Source: Betaproteobacteria bacterium
GTDB lineage: Bacteria > Pseudomonadota > Gammaproteobacteria > Burkholderiales > Rhodocyclaceae
DNA: 33,815 nt
NCBI GenBank assembly: GCA_009779355.1
Contig: WREK01000007.1
Span: forward strand, 1 to 33,815
Direction of reading: 5' to 3'
Positions 16,345-25,852 of this stretch are shown here, piece after piece. The notes under the pieces are model-generated. The model was not told the origin of the DNA. It made no database searches and saw only the letters and a list, made by a program, of their open reading frames with translations. How positions within the stretch are numbered: position 1 is the stretch's first letter; every line of letters begins with the position of its first letter. A program made the translations under genes and the position numbers.

Positions 16345-16592
16345 GCTGGATTCAGACTATGGGACTTTTCGTATGTTGTGTGTTACATGCCGTTCTGACA
16401 CAATCCTCACACTTAATGTATGAGCATCTATAGATTCATGTCCATAAAGATTCATGCCCTGACTGGCGTCCTCAATGCCGCTCGTAAGGGGGGCGGAAAA
16501 TTTGATGCGACATCCTCGATACTATCTGCAGGATGTCAGGAAACACGTGTTTGCCCGCCAAGGAAGCCGTTAAGCGGGGCAGGGTGGCCGGT
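16345..16592. other. Divergent intergenic region pgpA / glycosyltransferase
   Basis: About 250 bp between divergent genes. The short direct repeat AGATTCATG occurs at about 16432 and 16448. I see no convincing promoter, RNA gene or terminator. An in-frame ATG at 16533 could extend the glycosyltransferase by 20 residues, but the extension does not resemble the family. Confidence 0.4.
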
Positions 16593-17489
16593 ATGAAAAC
16601 GAAGACCGTTGCCGTCGTTCCCGTATACAACCATGGTGAAACCGTTGGAGATGTCGTTGCTACGCTACGCGGCTATGGCTTGCCGGTCATCCTGGTCGAT
16701 GACGGTAGCGACACATTCACTGCCCGGATACTGGATACGATCGTTTCCACGAAACAGGCCTTCGGGACATCGGTAAAGCTCGTGCGCCTCCCGGAAAATC
16801 GCGGCAAGGGTGCAGCAGTGATGACAGGGATTCACAGTGCGTATGGATACGGGGCTTCCCATGTCCTACAGGTGGATGCCGACGGGCAACACGGACTCGA
16901 AGTCGTACCCAGATTCCTGGATGCCTCGGCACAAAATCCCGATGCCATCATCGCTGGATCCCCGCTTTACGACGCAATGGTTCCTTGCTTGCGGTTTTAT
17001 GCGAGCCGCCTGGCCCTCGTGCTGGTGTGGATCAACACATTGTCGAGGCGTATTGCCGGGCCGATGTGCGGTTTCCGGCTGTATCCGCTAACAAAGATGA
17101 TGGCTATCCTACCTACGATGACGCATGCAAGACACATGAATTTTGACTCTGAAATCGCGGTGCGCCTGGACTGGGAGAATGTGCCTTTCGTTAATTTGCC
17201 AGTGGCGATCCGCTATCCGCTTGGCGGGTTATCTCATTTTCGGGTTGTTCGTGACAGCCTGCGCATTCTGGCTATGCATGTGAGGCTTTTCTTCGGCATG
17301 ATCCGTCGCTTGCCCGATCTGCTTTCCCGTCATCAGGATCTGTTTTCCCGCTATTCGGGCCTGCTTTCCCGTCGTTTTCACCCTGATCACAGGGCGGGCG
17401 AGGAGGGCAGCCCGCCAGGAGTTGGAAAGACTTCACCTGAAGATAGGAAAACGCAAGGTCAGGGCAAGGGCGGCGCAAGGATATCCTGA
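16593..17489 (+). CDS. Glycosyltransferase family 2
   Basis: 298-aa GT-A fold enzyme. Signature segments are VAVVPVYNHGETVGDV at the start, VILVDDGSD near residue 35, LPENRGKGAAVMTGI, and the DxD-type metal site LQVDADGQHG near 95. A later GPMCGFRLYPL and DSEIAVRLDW fit polyprenyl-phosphate or lipid-linked sugar transferases of this group. The C-terminal tail carries a 7-residue repeat, DLLSRHQ, DLFSRYS, GLLSRRF (about 17317-17379), and then a charged Gly/Lys-rich end. I chose ATG 16593 because MKTKTVAVVPVYN aligns with the fold. The acceptor is unknown. Confidence 0.88.
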   Translation: MKTKTVAVVPVYNHGETVGDVVATLRGYGLPVILVDDGSDTFTARILDTIVSTKQAFGTSVKLVRLPENRGKGAAVMTGIHSAYGYGASHVLQVDADGQHGLEVVPRFLDASAQNPDAIIAGSPLYDAMVPCLRFYASRLALVLVWINTLSRRIAGPMCGFRLYPLTKMMAILPTMTHARHMNFDSEIAVRLDWENVPFVNLPVAIRYPLGGLSHFRVVRDSLRILAMHVRLFFGMIRRLPDLLSRHQDLFSRYSGLLSRRFHPDHRAGEEGSPPGVGKTSPEDRKTQGQGKGGARIS

Positions 17490-17544
17490 TTACTATTCCC
17501 CGCGTGGGATGCATTCGGTGCGAAGGCGGGAGTGCGCGGCGGTT

Positions 17545-19056
17545 TCATTTTGGCATGCCAAACCCTCTCCGGTATTGAATTGCCTCGGCCATGTGCTTTG
17601 CGCCGGGGCGCTCATCGCCGCTCAGGTCGGCCAGGGTGCGCGCGACGCGAAGTACGCGGTGGTAGGCGCGTGCGGAGAGGTTGAGGCGGTGCATCGCGGT
17701 TTCGGCAAGCGCCGCGCCTGCTGCGTCCGGGGCACAGTGTTTTTCGACCTGGCCTGCTTCAAGCCGGGCGTTGGGTGCGCCCTGGCGGGATATTTGCCGC
17801 TCGCGTGCCAGGGCTACCCTGGTTCGGACGGTGGCGCTCGATTCGCCCGCAGGGCGTCCGGCCAAGTCGGAATAGGGGACGGGCGGTACTTCGATGATGA
17901 GATCGATGCGGTCGAGCATCGGGCCGGAAAGCCTCGCGTGGTAGTTGGCGACTTGGGCGGGGGTGCAGGTGCATGCGCGCGCCGGATGGCCGGCATAGCC
18001 GCAGGGGCAGGGGTTCATCGCTGCCACGAGTTGGAAACGCGCCGGGAATTCGGCTCTTTGTCGGGCGCGCGACACGCAGACTACGCCAGTTTCCAGGGGC
18101 TCGCGCATGGATTCGAGCACCCGGCGGTCAAATTCGGGAAATTCGTCCAGGAAGAGGATGCCGTGATGTGCAAGCGAAATTTCGCCCGGCATCGGGACGC
18201 TCCCGCCGCCGATTAGCGCTGCGGCCGAAGCTGAGTGATGCGGGGATCGAAAGGGCCGTATGCGCCAGCGTTTGGCGTCAAAGCTGCCGACAATCGAATA
18301 GACGGCTGCGCTTTCCAGTGCTTCGTCTTCATCGAGCGGTGGCAGCAGCCCCGGCAGGCGTCTGGCCAGCATCGATTTGCCCGTGCCCGGCGGGCCGTAG
18401 AGCAACAGTGAATGTGCGCCGGCAGCGGCGACTTCCAGTGCGCGCCGCGCCTGGAATTGGCCGCGCACGTCAAGGAGGTCGGGCATGCCGCTTTCGGTTG
18501 CTTCTGCGTCCGTCGTGACGGGGGCGGCATGGGGCTGGATGATGACCTGCCCGGTGAGATGGGCGCAGATCGTCAGCAGTGAATCCGCTGCCTGTATTGT
18601 TACTCCACGCGCCAGGGCAGCTTCGTCGGCATTGGATCGAGGCAGGAACAGCGCCCTTCCTGCGCGTCGGGTGGCCAGCGCCGCAGCCAGCGCGCCACGG
18701 ATGCCGCGCAGGCTGCCGTCGAGCGACAGTTCCCCGCAGAATTCCTGCCCTTCGAGCGCACGCGCCGGTATCTGCCGCGAAGCGGCCAGGATGCCCAGCG
18801 CGATGGGCAGGTCGAAACGCCCGCCTTCTTTGGGAAGGTCGGCCGGTGCGAGGTTGACGGTGATGCGGCGCTGCGGGAATTCAAATCGGGAAATCAGCAA
18901 AGCTGCCCGCACCCTGTCGCGTGCTTCGCGCACTTCGGTGTCGGGCAGGCCGACGAGGGTAAAGGACGGCATACCGTTGGCGAGGTGAACTTCGACCGTG
19001 ACCTCGGGCGCAGCAAGGCCGTCGAGCGCACGGGTACGGACGAGCGCGAACGTCAT
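17545..19056 (-). CDS. comM: YifB/ComM family Mg-chelatase-like AAA+ helicase
   Basis: 503-aa AAA+ ATPase. ComM is a hexameric branch-migration helicase in natural transformation, and YifB homologues are widespread. Domains in order: N-terminal LonC-like domain (SFTLVGLPDTEVREARDRVRAAL), AAA+ core with Walker A LLYGPPGTGKSMLARRLPG and Walker B GILFLDEFPEF, and the C-terminal Mg-chelatase subunit domain (NLSARAYHRVLRVARTLADL). GGAG overlaps an earlier ATG at 19068 and serves ATG 19056. The zinc-type cysteines PCPCGY...CTC are present. It is followed at 56 bp upstream by ubiK on the same strand. Confidence 0.94.
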   Translation of the reverse strand: MTFALVRTRALDGLAAPEVTVEVHLANGMPSFTLVGLPDTEVREARDRVRAALLISRFEFPQRRITVNLAPADLPKEGGRFDLPIALGILAASRQIPARALEGQEFCGELSLDGSLRGIRGALAAALATRRAGRALFLPRSNADEAALARGVTIQAADSLLTICAHLTGQVIIQPHAAPVTTDAEATESGMPDLLDVRGQFQARRALEVAAAGAHSLLLYGPPGTGKSMLARRLPGLLPPLDEDEALESAAVYSIVGSFDAKRWRIRPFRSPHHSASAAALIGGGSVPMPGEISLAHHGILFLDEFPEFDRRVLESMREPLETGVVCVSRARQRAEFPARFQLVAAMNPCPCGYAGHPARACTCTPAQVANYHARLSGPMLDRIDLIIEVPPVPYSDLAGRPAGESSATVRTRVALARERQISRQGAPNARLEAGQVEKHCAPDAAGAALAETAMHRLNLSARAYHRVLRVARTLADLSGDERPGAKHMAEAIQYRRGFGMPK

Positions 19057-19124
19057 TTCAATCTCCATCCAGGTAAAAACAGAACCGGGACGGATTATGA
19101 CAAATTATTCGAGAGAACGAAATG

Positions 19125-19388
19125 TCATGAAGAGGGCGCGCCAGCTTCGAGCGTGGCCACGCGGGCTTCCAGTTCGGCCAATCTATCGAGCGTTTTGAGC
19201 AGCAGTTCGCGCTGCACATCGAATTCTTCGCGGGGGACGAGGTCGAGTTTGCTGGTTGCGCACGCAAAGGCGGCTTTGACGTTTTTTTCGAAACCACGGG
19301 CAGGGTTGTTGGCCGTAAGCCCGGAAATGCGCTCGCCGATTTCGTCAATCTTGGCGGCAATCTCTTCGATCAGGCGTGGAGAAGTCAT
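19125..19388 (-). CDS. ubiK: Ubiquinone biosynthesis accessory factor UbiK
   Basis: 87-aa BMFP/YqiC-family protein that helps aerobic ubiquinone assembly with UbiJ and binds lipids. The N-terminal amphipathic region LIEEIAAKIDEIGERI and the C-terminal coiled coil DVQRELLLKTLDRLAELEARVATLE are typical. The frame is open to 19481, but ATG 19388 (MTSPRLIEEIA) fits the family. It lies directly upstream of comM on the same strand, a pairing common in betaproteobacteria. Confidence 0.92.
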   Translation of the reverse strand: MTSPRLIEEIAAKIDEIGERISGLTANNPARGFEKNVKAAFACATSKLDLVPREEFDVQRELLLKTLDRLAELEARVATLEAGAPSS

Positions 19389-19467
19389 GGCATCGGTGCA
19401 AGGAAAAGCAACAGTTGTAAGTCTAGCATTGCTCGTTCCTGTTTTATGCGTCAATAGCCTATATAAC

Positions 19468-19495
19468 GAAAACGGCGGCAAGGAGCCGCCGCTTT
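19468..19495 (-). terminator. Terminator of rpsT
   Basis: CGGCGGC (19473-19479) pairs with GCCGCCG (19485-19491) around AAGGA. On the minus strand the stem is followed by TTTTCG. It lies 25 bp after the rpsT stop codon. Confidence 0.75.
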
Positions 19496-19516
19496 ACATT
19501 CCAGACAGCGCTGGGG

Positions 19517-19780
19517 TCAGCCCATTGCTTTGACTGCTGCCGACAGGCGGCTTTTATGCCGGGCGGCTTTGTTCTTGTGGATGATTTTTTTGTCGGCGAT
19601 GCTGTCGATAACGCTTGTCGACGAAACGAAAGCAGCTTGCGCGATTGCCTTGTCGCCCTTGGCGACGGCCTTGCGCACCGCCTTGATCGCAGTGCGCAGC
19701 CGCGAACGCAGGCTTGCGTTATGGGCACGGGCTGTAACCGCCTGGCGCGCGCGCTTGAGGGCTTGTGGCGAATTGGCCAT
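19517..19780 (-). CDS. rpsT: 30S ribosomal protein S20
   Basis: 87-aa, strongly basic primary 16S rRNA-binding protein. [21 protein letters not shown] at the start and [14 protein letters not shown] at the end are characteristic, and the length is normal. AGGA precedes ATG 19780. It is transcribed alone, divergent from murJ, and is followed by a clear terminator. Confidence 0.97.
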   Translation of the reverse strand: MANSPQALKRARQAVTARAHNASLRSRLRTAIKAVRKAVAKGDKAIAQAAFVSSTSVIDSIADKKIIHKNKAARHKSRLSAAVKAMG

Positions 19781-19946
19781 GAAAAAAATCCTGTGAACTG
19801 TGAAGATGGTTCAAAACGAAGGGCGTGATTTTAGCTGCTCACAGTAAAGAACGCAACAAGCAAAAACGTCCCGTTTTCACACCAAACAGCTATCATGCCG
19901 TCTTTCTGAAAACAAGGTGCCCGGCAAAAAGCCCTGCCTGCCTCTC

Positions 19947-21485
19947 ATGAACCTTCTCCGCGCTCTCGTTACTGTAAGTGGCATTACCATGGTGTCGCGC
20001 ATCCTGGGGTTTCTCCGCGATGCCATCATCGCCCGCGTGTTCGGCGCGGGAATGGCTACTGATGCTTACGCTGTTGCGTTCAAACTTCCCAACCTCCTGC
20101 GTCGCTTGTTCGCGGAAGGGGCGTTCTCGCAGGCGTATGTCCCGATCCTGGCCGAATACAAGAATAAGCAGGGTATGGATGCCACACGCGCCCTGGTTGA
20201 CCGGGTTGCTACGTTGCTCGCGTTGGTGGTTGCGGGGGTCTCCCTGCTCGGGGTGCTCGGCGCACCGTATGTCATTCGCGTCGTGGCGCCGGGGTTCCAC
20301 GCGGATGCGGACAAGTTTGCCCTGACCGTACAACTGACCCGCGTCATGTTTCCGTACATCCTGTTCATTACGCTGGTGTCGCTGGCCGCTGGCATCCTTA
20401 ACACCTGGAACCGCTTCATAATCCCGGCCTTTACCCCGTCGCTGCTCAATATCTCGCTCATTGGCATGACACTGTTTGCCGCGCCGTATTTTGACCCGCC
20501 TGCACTGGCGCTGGCCTGGGGTGTGTTCCTCGGCGGCGTGATGCAATTGCTGCTGCAAATACGCCCCCTGATGCGGATCAACATGCTGCCGCGACCGAAG
20601 TTCGACCCTTCCGACCCTGGGGTGCGCCGTATCCTCATCTTGATGGGCCCGGCCGTGCTGGGGGTGTCGGTCAGCCAATTATCGCAGGTCATCAATAACA
20701 TGATCGCCTCGTTTCTTCCCACAGGAAGCGTGTCGTGGATTTACTATGCTGACCGCCTCATGGAGTTTCCTTCCGGTCTGCTTGGCGTTGCGCTGGGGAC
20801 GATTCTCCTGCCGAGCCTCTCCAAGCTCCACGCCGATCAGCGTATGGAGGAATTTTCCTCGCTGCTCGATTGGGGGTTGCGCCTGACCTTGCTCCTGACT
20901 TTGCCCGCTACGCTAGCGCTGGCGATTCTTGCCGTGCCGCTCATTTCCACGTTGTTCCAGTACGGCAAATTTACGCCCGATGATGTGCTTTTCACGCGCA
21001 ATGCGCTGCTGGCTTATAGCGTGGGCCTGACCGGCCTGATCATGGTCAAGGTGTTGGCGCCGAGTTTCTATGCGCGGCAGGACATCCGTACCCCGGTGAA
21101 GATTGCCATCTTCGCCCTCGTTGTTACCCAGTTGATGAATATCGTTACTGTCAGGTTGTTTGCCCATGCCGGGCTGCCCCTGTCCATCGGGCTGGCTGCC
21201 TGCCTGAATGCAGGCTTGCTCTATATTGGGTTGAGGCGGCGTAAGGTCTATATCCCTCAACCCGGCTGGGGGCGCTTCGCGCTTCAATTGCTCGTAGCGC
21301 TGGCGGTTCTTGGTTCAGTGCTATGGTTTGCCGCAGGCACAGCCGAAACTTGGCTGGCGCGGAGCGGCGTGAGCCGCGTGGCGCATTTGCTGTTGCTCGT
21401 CGTGTGCGGTGCGGCGAGTTACTTCGCCGCGCTGTTCGCCCTTGGCATGCGCCCGCGCGATTTTCGCCGCCGGACGGTGCAGTAA
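19947..21485 (+). CDS. murJ: Lipid II flippase MurJ
   Basis: 512-aa MOP-superfamily transporter that flips lipid II across the inner membrane for peptidoglycan synthesis. About 14 hydrophobic segments are visible. The start [29 protein letters not shown] matches the family, as do [20 protein letters not shown] and [28 protein letters not shown]. The frame extends upstream to 19917, but ATG 19947 is the family start. It is divergent from rpsT, a conserved arrangement in proteobacteria. Confidence 0.97.
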   Translation: MNLLRALVTVSGITMVSRILGFLRDAIIARVFGAGMATDAYAVAFKLPNLLRRLFAEGAFSQAYVPILAEYKNKQGMDATRALVDRVATLLALVVAGVSLLGVLGAPYVIRVVAPGFHADADKFALTVQLTRVMFPYILFITLVSLAAGILNTWNRFIIPAFTPSLLNISLIGMTLFAAPYFDPPALALAWGVFLGGVMQLLLQIRPLMRINMLPRPKFDPSDPGVRRILILMGPAVLGVSVSQLSQVINNMIASFLPTGSVSWIYYADRLMEFPSGLLGVALGTILLPSLSKLHADQRMEEFSSLLDWGLRLTLLLTLPATLALAILAVPLISTLFQYGKFTPDDVLFTRNALLAYSVGLTGLIMVKVLAPSFYARQDIRTPVKIAIFALVVTQLMNIVTVRLFAHAGLPLSIGLAACLNAGLLYIGLRRRKVYIPQPGWGRFALQLLVALAVLGSVLWFAAGTAETWLARSGVSRVAHLLLLVVCGAASYFAALFALGMRPRDFRRRTVQ

Positions 21486-21489
21486 GCGA

Positions 21490-21624
21490 TCAGGCCAGTA
21501 TGCCGAGAATGCCGTAACGCGCTGCCAGTACCATCCCAATGCGCAGGTGCGGTTCGTGCGCGCCGAAGCAATCGCTCCGGCGGCACTGGCCTGTGCCGCC
21601 GGCCTGGGCGTACAACAGGTTCAT
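21490..21624 (-). CDS. Possible 44-aa protein downstream of adk, unrecognised
   Basis: A minus-strand frame from ATG 21624 to TGA 21490 reads MNLLYAQAGGTGQCRR and later CFGAHEPHLRIGM. The same frame is open back to the adk stop codon (SRIACPSHIWAA). It could be a small gene cotranscribed with adk or the 3' remnant of a larger one. It overlaps nothing else and carries three cysteines. No family recognised. Confidence 0.25.
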   Translation of the reverse strand: MNLLYAQAGGTGQCRRSDCFGAHEPHLRIGMVLAARYGILGILA

Positions 21625-21659
21625 CGCGGCCCAGATATGGCTGGGACAGGCAATGCGGC

Positions 21660-22328
<669 letters not shown>

Positions 22329-22484
22329 TTACGCGCTCCAAAAATATCCAGGCCGCCATCGTAGCGGTTGTTATTGACCAAAAGACAGAACTTAAACCTT
22401 GTCGCGGGCGGCGGTCAAACCCAATGCAACCAAAATTCCAATCCATCGATGGGAAAGAATGCTGGAAAATGCTAAAGACAATGG

Positions 22485-23267
22485 TCATTTGCGCGCAAAA
22501 GCTGCCCTGACACGGGCTAAATCTTCCTCGGTATCGACCCCGCCGGGCGGTGCGACCTCAAGTGTCAACACTCGGATCGGATAGCCGTACCAGAGCGCGC
22601 GTAATTGTTCAAGCGCTTCCCACTGTTCGATGGATGCGGGAGGCAGCGTAATATAACGGCGCAGGAAACCGGCACGGTATGCGTATAGCCCGATATGGCG
22701 CAAAACCGGCAACCCCGGGGGCAATGGCAAATCGCGCCAATACCCGCTCCCGCCGTCAGCCCAACCGTCCCTCGCCCACGGAATTGGGGCACGGGAAAAA
22801 TACAGTGCGCGTCCTCGCGCGTCACATACGACTTTGACTACATTGGGGTTCAAAACTTCATTTATATCAACGAGAGGATGCGCCGCAGTGGCGATGGCCG
22901 CGTCGGCCTCGGTGGCTAATCCTTCGGCAACGGCGGCGATCAGGCAAGGGTCGATTAGAGGTTCATCGCCCTGCACGTTGACGACGATTTCATCGTCGCG
23001 CCAGCCCAGGGTCTTGGCAATTTCGGCGAGGCGGTCGGTTCCGCTCGGATGGTCGGTGCGGGTCATCAGCGCCTTGCCGCCTGCGGCGCACACCGCGTCA
23101 AACACGTCCTGATGGTCTGCTGCAACCCAGACTTCTTCCGCGCCCGAAGCCAGTGCCTGATCCAGCACCCTGAGCACCATCGGGCGGCCAGCAATGTCGG
23201 CAAGTGGTTTGCCAGGCAACCGTGTAGAAGCATAGCGGGCCGGAATTGCCACGCGGAATGAGATCAT
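22485..23267 (-). CDS. kdsB: 3-deoxy-manno-octulosonate cytidylyltransferase
   Basis: 260-aa cytoplasmic enzyme that activates Kdo as CMP-Kdo for lipopolysaccharide inner-core synthesis. Characteristic segments are [20 protein letters not shown] at the start, [25 protein letters not shown] and [12 protein letters not shown]. The frame runs upstream to 23366, but ATG 23267 fits the family. It lies 25 bp after the Trm112-like gene within an LPS gene run. Confidence 0.97.
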   Translation of the reverse strand: MISFRVAIPARYASTRLPGKPLADIAGRPMVLRVLDQALASGAEEVWVAADHQDVFDAVCAAGGKALMTRTDHPSGTDRLAEIAKTLGWRDDEIVVNVQGDEPLIDPCLIAAVAEGLATEADAAIATAAHPLVDINEVLNPNVVKVVCDARGRALYFSRAPIPWARDGWADGGSGYWRDLPLPPGLPVLRHIGLYAYRAGFLRRYITLPPASIEQWEALEQLRALWYGYPIRVLTLEVAPPGGVDTEEDLARVRAAFARK

Positions 23268-23292
23268 GGAGAGGAGGCGGTAAGTGAGGGCT

Positions 23293-23481
23293 TCAACGCA
23301 ACGCGTCGACTTCTTCGGCACTGAGCGCACGGGCTTCTTCTTCGAGCATCGCTGGGATGCCGTCACGAATGGGGAAAGCCAGTCTGTCCGGTTTGCAGAC
23401 GAGTTCCTGATTCGCTTTCAGGTAATCCAACGGCCCCTTACACAGTGGGCAGACGAGAATTTCAAGCAGTTTGGCGTCCAT
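23293..23481 (-). CDS. Trm112/YcaR family protein (UPF0434)
   Basis: 62-aa protein starting [20 protein letters not shown]. It contains the CPxC zinc-ribbon half, a second Cys at ELVCK, and the conserved [12 protein letters not shown] ending. Trm112 proteins activate methyltransferases in eukaryotes and archaea, and the bacterial role is unclear. Its start overlaps the end of lpxK by 20 bp, and kdsB follows, exactly the order seen in many proteobacteria. Confidence 0.94.
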   Translation of the reverse strand: MDAKLLEILVCPLCKGPLDYLKANQELVCKPDRLAFPIRDGIPAMLEEEARALSAEEVDALR

Positions 23482-24481
23482 CGTCCAGTTTCTCCAGAAT
23501 AGGGGTGATGGCCTCGACATCGATGACAGCCCGCACCGGCAGTTCCCAGGCATCAGGCGGCGCGAAAGCGGAGCATTTTACCGCATCCTTGCTCGTCATC
23601 AGCTTGATTTCACCGGGGGCGAAATCGAGGTCGGCGGCACGGTAGTGGTGATGGTCGGGAAACGGGTGGGGCATTACGTCAAGCCCCATTGCCGCGAGTT
23701 GGTCGAAAAACCGCTGTGGTTGCCCGATGCCAGCCAGCGCGTGGACTTTTTTTCCAGTAAACGCCTCTGCGCTGCACCATTCATCCGGTTTTGCCAGCGA
23801 ACGGAAACGCTCGCCAACCAGGCGCATCGAAGCAACGGGCACTGCACCCATTTGTGCACGCAAACGTGGTGACAATTCGCCATGCGCGAGGATCAGGTCA
23901 ACCCCGGCCAGCCGTGCAATCGGTTCGCGCAATGGGCCGGACGGCAGGGGCCAGCAGTTGCCGAGCGCCGCTTCGTCGACCACGGCAATCTCTACTGTGC
24001 GCGCCAGACGATAATGCTGTAAGCCATCGTCACTGATGATGACGTCGCATTCCGGATGCGCGGCGAGCAAAGCACGCGCCGCTGCCGGACGATCCCAGCC
24101 AACCGCCACCGGGCAATTCGTCTGCTGTGCGAGCATCACGGGTTCGTCTCCGTAGAAATCAGGGCTGGAGCCGGGGCCGGCAACGACGAGGTGGGGGCCA
24201 GCGGCCGCTCGGCCACCATATCCGCGCGACACGATGCCAGGGTGACGACCGAGCTTACGCAATTCTTCAATAAGCCAGAACACCACTGGAGTCTTACCGC
24301 TGCCGCCAGCAGCAACGTTGCCGATGACGATGACCGGCACAGGAAGTTGCTCGCGGCGCAGGATGCCGTGGCGATAAAGTCCGTAACGTAGCGCGGCAAG
24401 GCCACGGAAAAGCATTGCCGCAGGCAGTATCGAAGCTGCGCGCCAGGATCGCTTTCGCCAGAAAACCGGCGCGTTTTTCAT
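23462..24481 (-). CDS. lpxK: Tetraacyldisaccharide 4'-kinase
   Basis: 339-aa inner-membrane-associated kinase that phosphorylates the 4' position of the lipid A disaccharide. The P-loop [12 protein letters not shown] lies near residue 60, after an N-terminal hydrophobic segment ([17 protein letters not shown]). [14 protein letters not shown] and ISDDGLQHY are family motifs. The frame is open to 24547, but ATG 24481 ([13 protein letters not shown]) is the family start, 13 bp after exbD. Its 3' end overlaps the Trm112-like gene. Confidence 0.97.
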   Translation of the reverse strand: MKNAPVFWRKRSWRAASILPAAMLFRGLAALRYGLYRHGILRREQLPVPVIVIGNVAAGGSGKTPVVFWLIEELRKLGRHPGIVSRGYGGRAAAGPHLVVAGPGSSPDFYGDEPVMLAQQTNCPVAVGWDRPAAARALLAAHPECDVIISDDGLQHYRLARTVEIAVVDEAALGNCWPLPSGPLREPIARLAGVDLILAHGELSPRLRAQMGAVPVASMRLVGERFRSLAKPDEWCSAEAFTGKKVHALAGIGQPQRFFDQLAAMGLDVMPHPFPDHHHYRAADLDFAPGEIKLMTSKDAVKCSAFAPPDAWELPVRAVIDVEAITPILEKLDDGRQTA

Positions 24482-24494
24482 CGCCGGGCACCTT

Positions 24495-24926
24495 TCAGCG
24501 GTTCCGCTCCTGCCGGGTCGCAAACGTGACGCGCGTAAGTCCCGCATGCTGCGAAGCCTGCATTACGTTGATTACGTTCTGGTGAGACGCCTGCGCATCG
24601 GCATTGATGATCACTACCGGTTCCGTCCCTTTTGCGGGGCGCGCACCGGCAAGCACGGATGCGATGTTCTCGATACTTTTTCCGTCCACTGTCCTGCCGT
24701 TGACGATCACATCGCCCGAGGCGGTTACCGCCACGATGATTTCTTCACTGATGGGAAGTTGTTTGCCGCTGGCATCGGCGGTCGGCAGGGAAATCTCCAG
24801 GCCGGCGGTTTTGTTGAAGGTTGTAGTCAGCATCAGGAAGATGATGATGACCAGCATCACGTCGATCAACGGGACGAGATTGATCTCAGGCTCACTTTTC
24901 TGACCACTTCTATGACGGAAATTCAT
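24495..24926 (-). CDS. exbD: ExbD/TolR family biopolymer transport protein
   Basis: 143-aa protein with one N-terminal membrane segment (LVPLIDVMLVIIIFLMLTTT), in which the aspartate is the proton-motive residue of the family, and a periplasmic domain. It works with the ExbB homologue to power outer-membrane or envelope processes. It follows exbB by 5 bp. In betaproteobacteria this pair in front of lpxK is common, and whether it serves TonB or another partner is not shown here. Confidence 0.93.
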   Translation of the reverse strand: MNFRHRSGQKSEPEINLVPLIDVMLVIIIFLMLTTTFNKTAGLEISLPTADASGKQLPISEEIIVAVTASGDVIVNGRTVDGKSIENIASVLAGARPAKGTEPVVIINADAQASHQNVINVMQASQHAGLTRVTFATRQERNR

Positions 24927-24931
24927 GGTCT

Positions 24932-25537
24932 TCAGCGCCTGCGTTCGCCGTGCGCCACTTCAACGAGTAGGGTTGCCTGCTGCTCCATTTCGACCACGTA
25001 ATAATCGACCATGCGGCGGAAATGCCTCCAGAAGATCATCGCGGGAACCGCGATGATGATGCCGAAGGCGGTTGCATGCAGTGCCATCGCAATCCCGTGG
25101 GCCACCTGTTCCGGCGTTCCCGTGACACCTTGGCCTGCGAACATTTCGATCATCCCGATGACGGTGCCGAACAGCCCCATCAAGGGACTGATCGCGGCGA
25201 TGGTGCCGAGCGTAGTGAGGAAGCGTTCGAGATCATGTGCCACGGAACGGCCCGCTTCTTCGATTGATTCCTTCATAGTTTCGCGCGAGCCTTTAATGTT
25301 GCGCAAACCCGCTGCAAGTACCCGCCCCAAAGGCGAGTGGGCAGCGACTCGCGACACCATTTCCGGCGGGGCGCCGTGCCGGCCCAGGTCAGAAATGATC
25401 TTGTCCAGGAGGCCGGGTGGGGCTACGCGAGAGCGACGCAAGCTGATCGAACGCTCGATAATCAACGCTACGGCGATTACCGAAGCAAGCAATAGCGGCC
25501 ACATCGGCCAGCCACCGGCAAGAAACATCTGAAACAC
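24932..25537 (-). CDS. exbB: MotA/TolQ/ExbB family proton channel protein
   Basis: 201-aa inner-membrane protein with three hydrophobic segments, MWPLLLASVIAVALIIERS, TTLGTIAAISPLMGLFGTVIGMI and ALHATAFGIIIAVPAMIFW. The second and third are the conserved MotA/TolQ/ExbB core. The start is GTG 25537, preceded by GGGGAG at 5 nt. ATG 25528 is an alternative. It is first in the run exbB-exbD-lpxK-trm112-kdsB-adk. Confidence 0.93.
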   Translation of the reverse strand: MFQMFLAGGWPMWPLLLASVIAVALIIERSISLRRSRVAPPGLLDKIISDLGRHGAPPEMVSRVAAHSPLGRVLAAGLRNIKGSRETMKESIEEAGRSVAHDLERFLTTLGTIAAISPLMGLFGTVIGMIEMFAGQGVTGTPEQVAHGIAMALHATAFGIIIAVPAMIFWRHFRRMVDYYVVEMEQQATLLVEVAHGERRR

Positions 25538-25852
25538 GTTTGCTCCCCAAGAAGAAAGGTGGAAATGAAATGATCCGTAAACGCCTCAATGTAGCCTTGC
25601 CGGGCGGTGTGAGCAAGTGCGGTGTGCATGCTTCATCCACAAAACTTGTGGATAAGCTTGTGGAGTTTTGCGGAATATGCGCCATATTCACACCCGCCGC
25701 GCCATTTTTACTTGGTCGCCACAAAATTGTGCAATAATATAAGTTATTGATTCGAAAAGAAAATAAAATAAACACCCGAACGATCAAAGGTTTATCGTGT
25801 ACTTTATGCTTCGATTCTTGGCAAAGGTTTCGAACTGTGGATTTCTGTAAAA
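25538..25852. promoter_or_regulatory. Divergent exbB-xseA control region with DnaA box and palindromes
   Basis: A perfect DnaA box (TTATCCACA on the minus strand) lies at 25647-25655, and a one-mismatch box TCATCCACA on the plus strand at 25633-25641. Together they form the palindrome TCCACAA-AAC-TTGTGGA (25636-25652). A second 7-3-7 palindrome, GAATATG-CGC-CATATTC, lies at 25673-25689. Downstream the sequence becomes AT-rich (25730-25775). It is not a chromosomal origin as far as can be seen, since no dnaA or dnaN is nearby. Confidence 0.55.

Noticed and set aside
19893-20678. 261-codon minus-strand frame inside murJ, rich in His, Arg and Gln
   Set aside because: The composition is that of an antisense shadow of a membrane protein gene, and murJ is unmistakable on the plus strand.
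25647-25655. DnaA box as part of a replication origin
   Set aside because: Only one perfect and one near-perfect box are present, with no dnaA, dnaN, gidA or partition genes nearby. It is better seen as a regulatory site.
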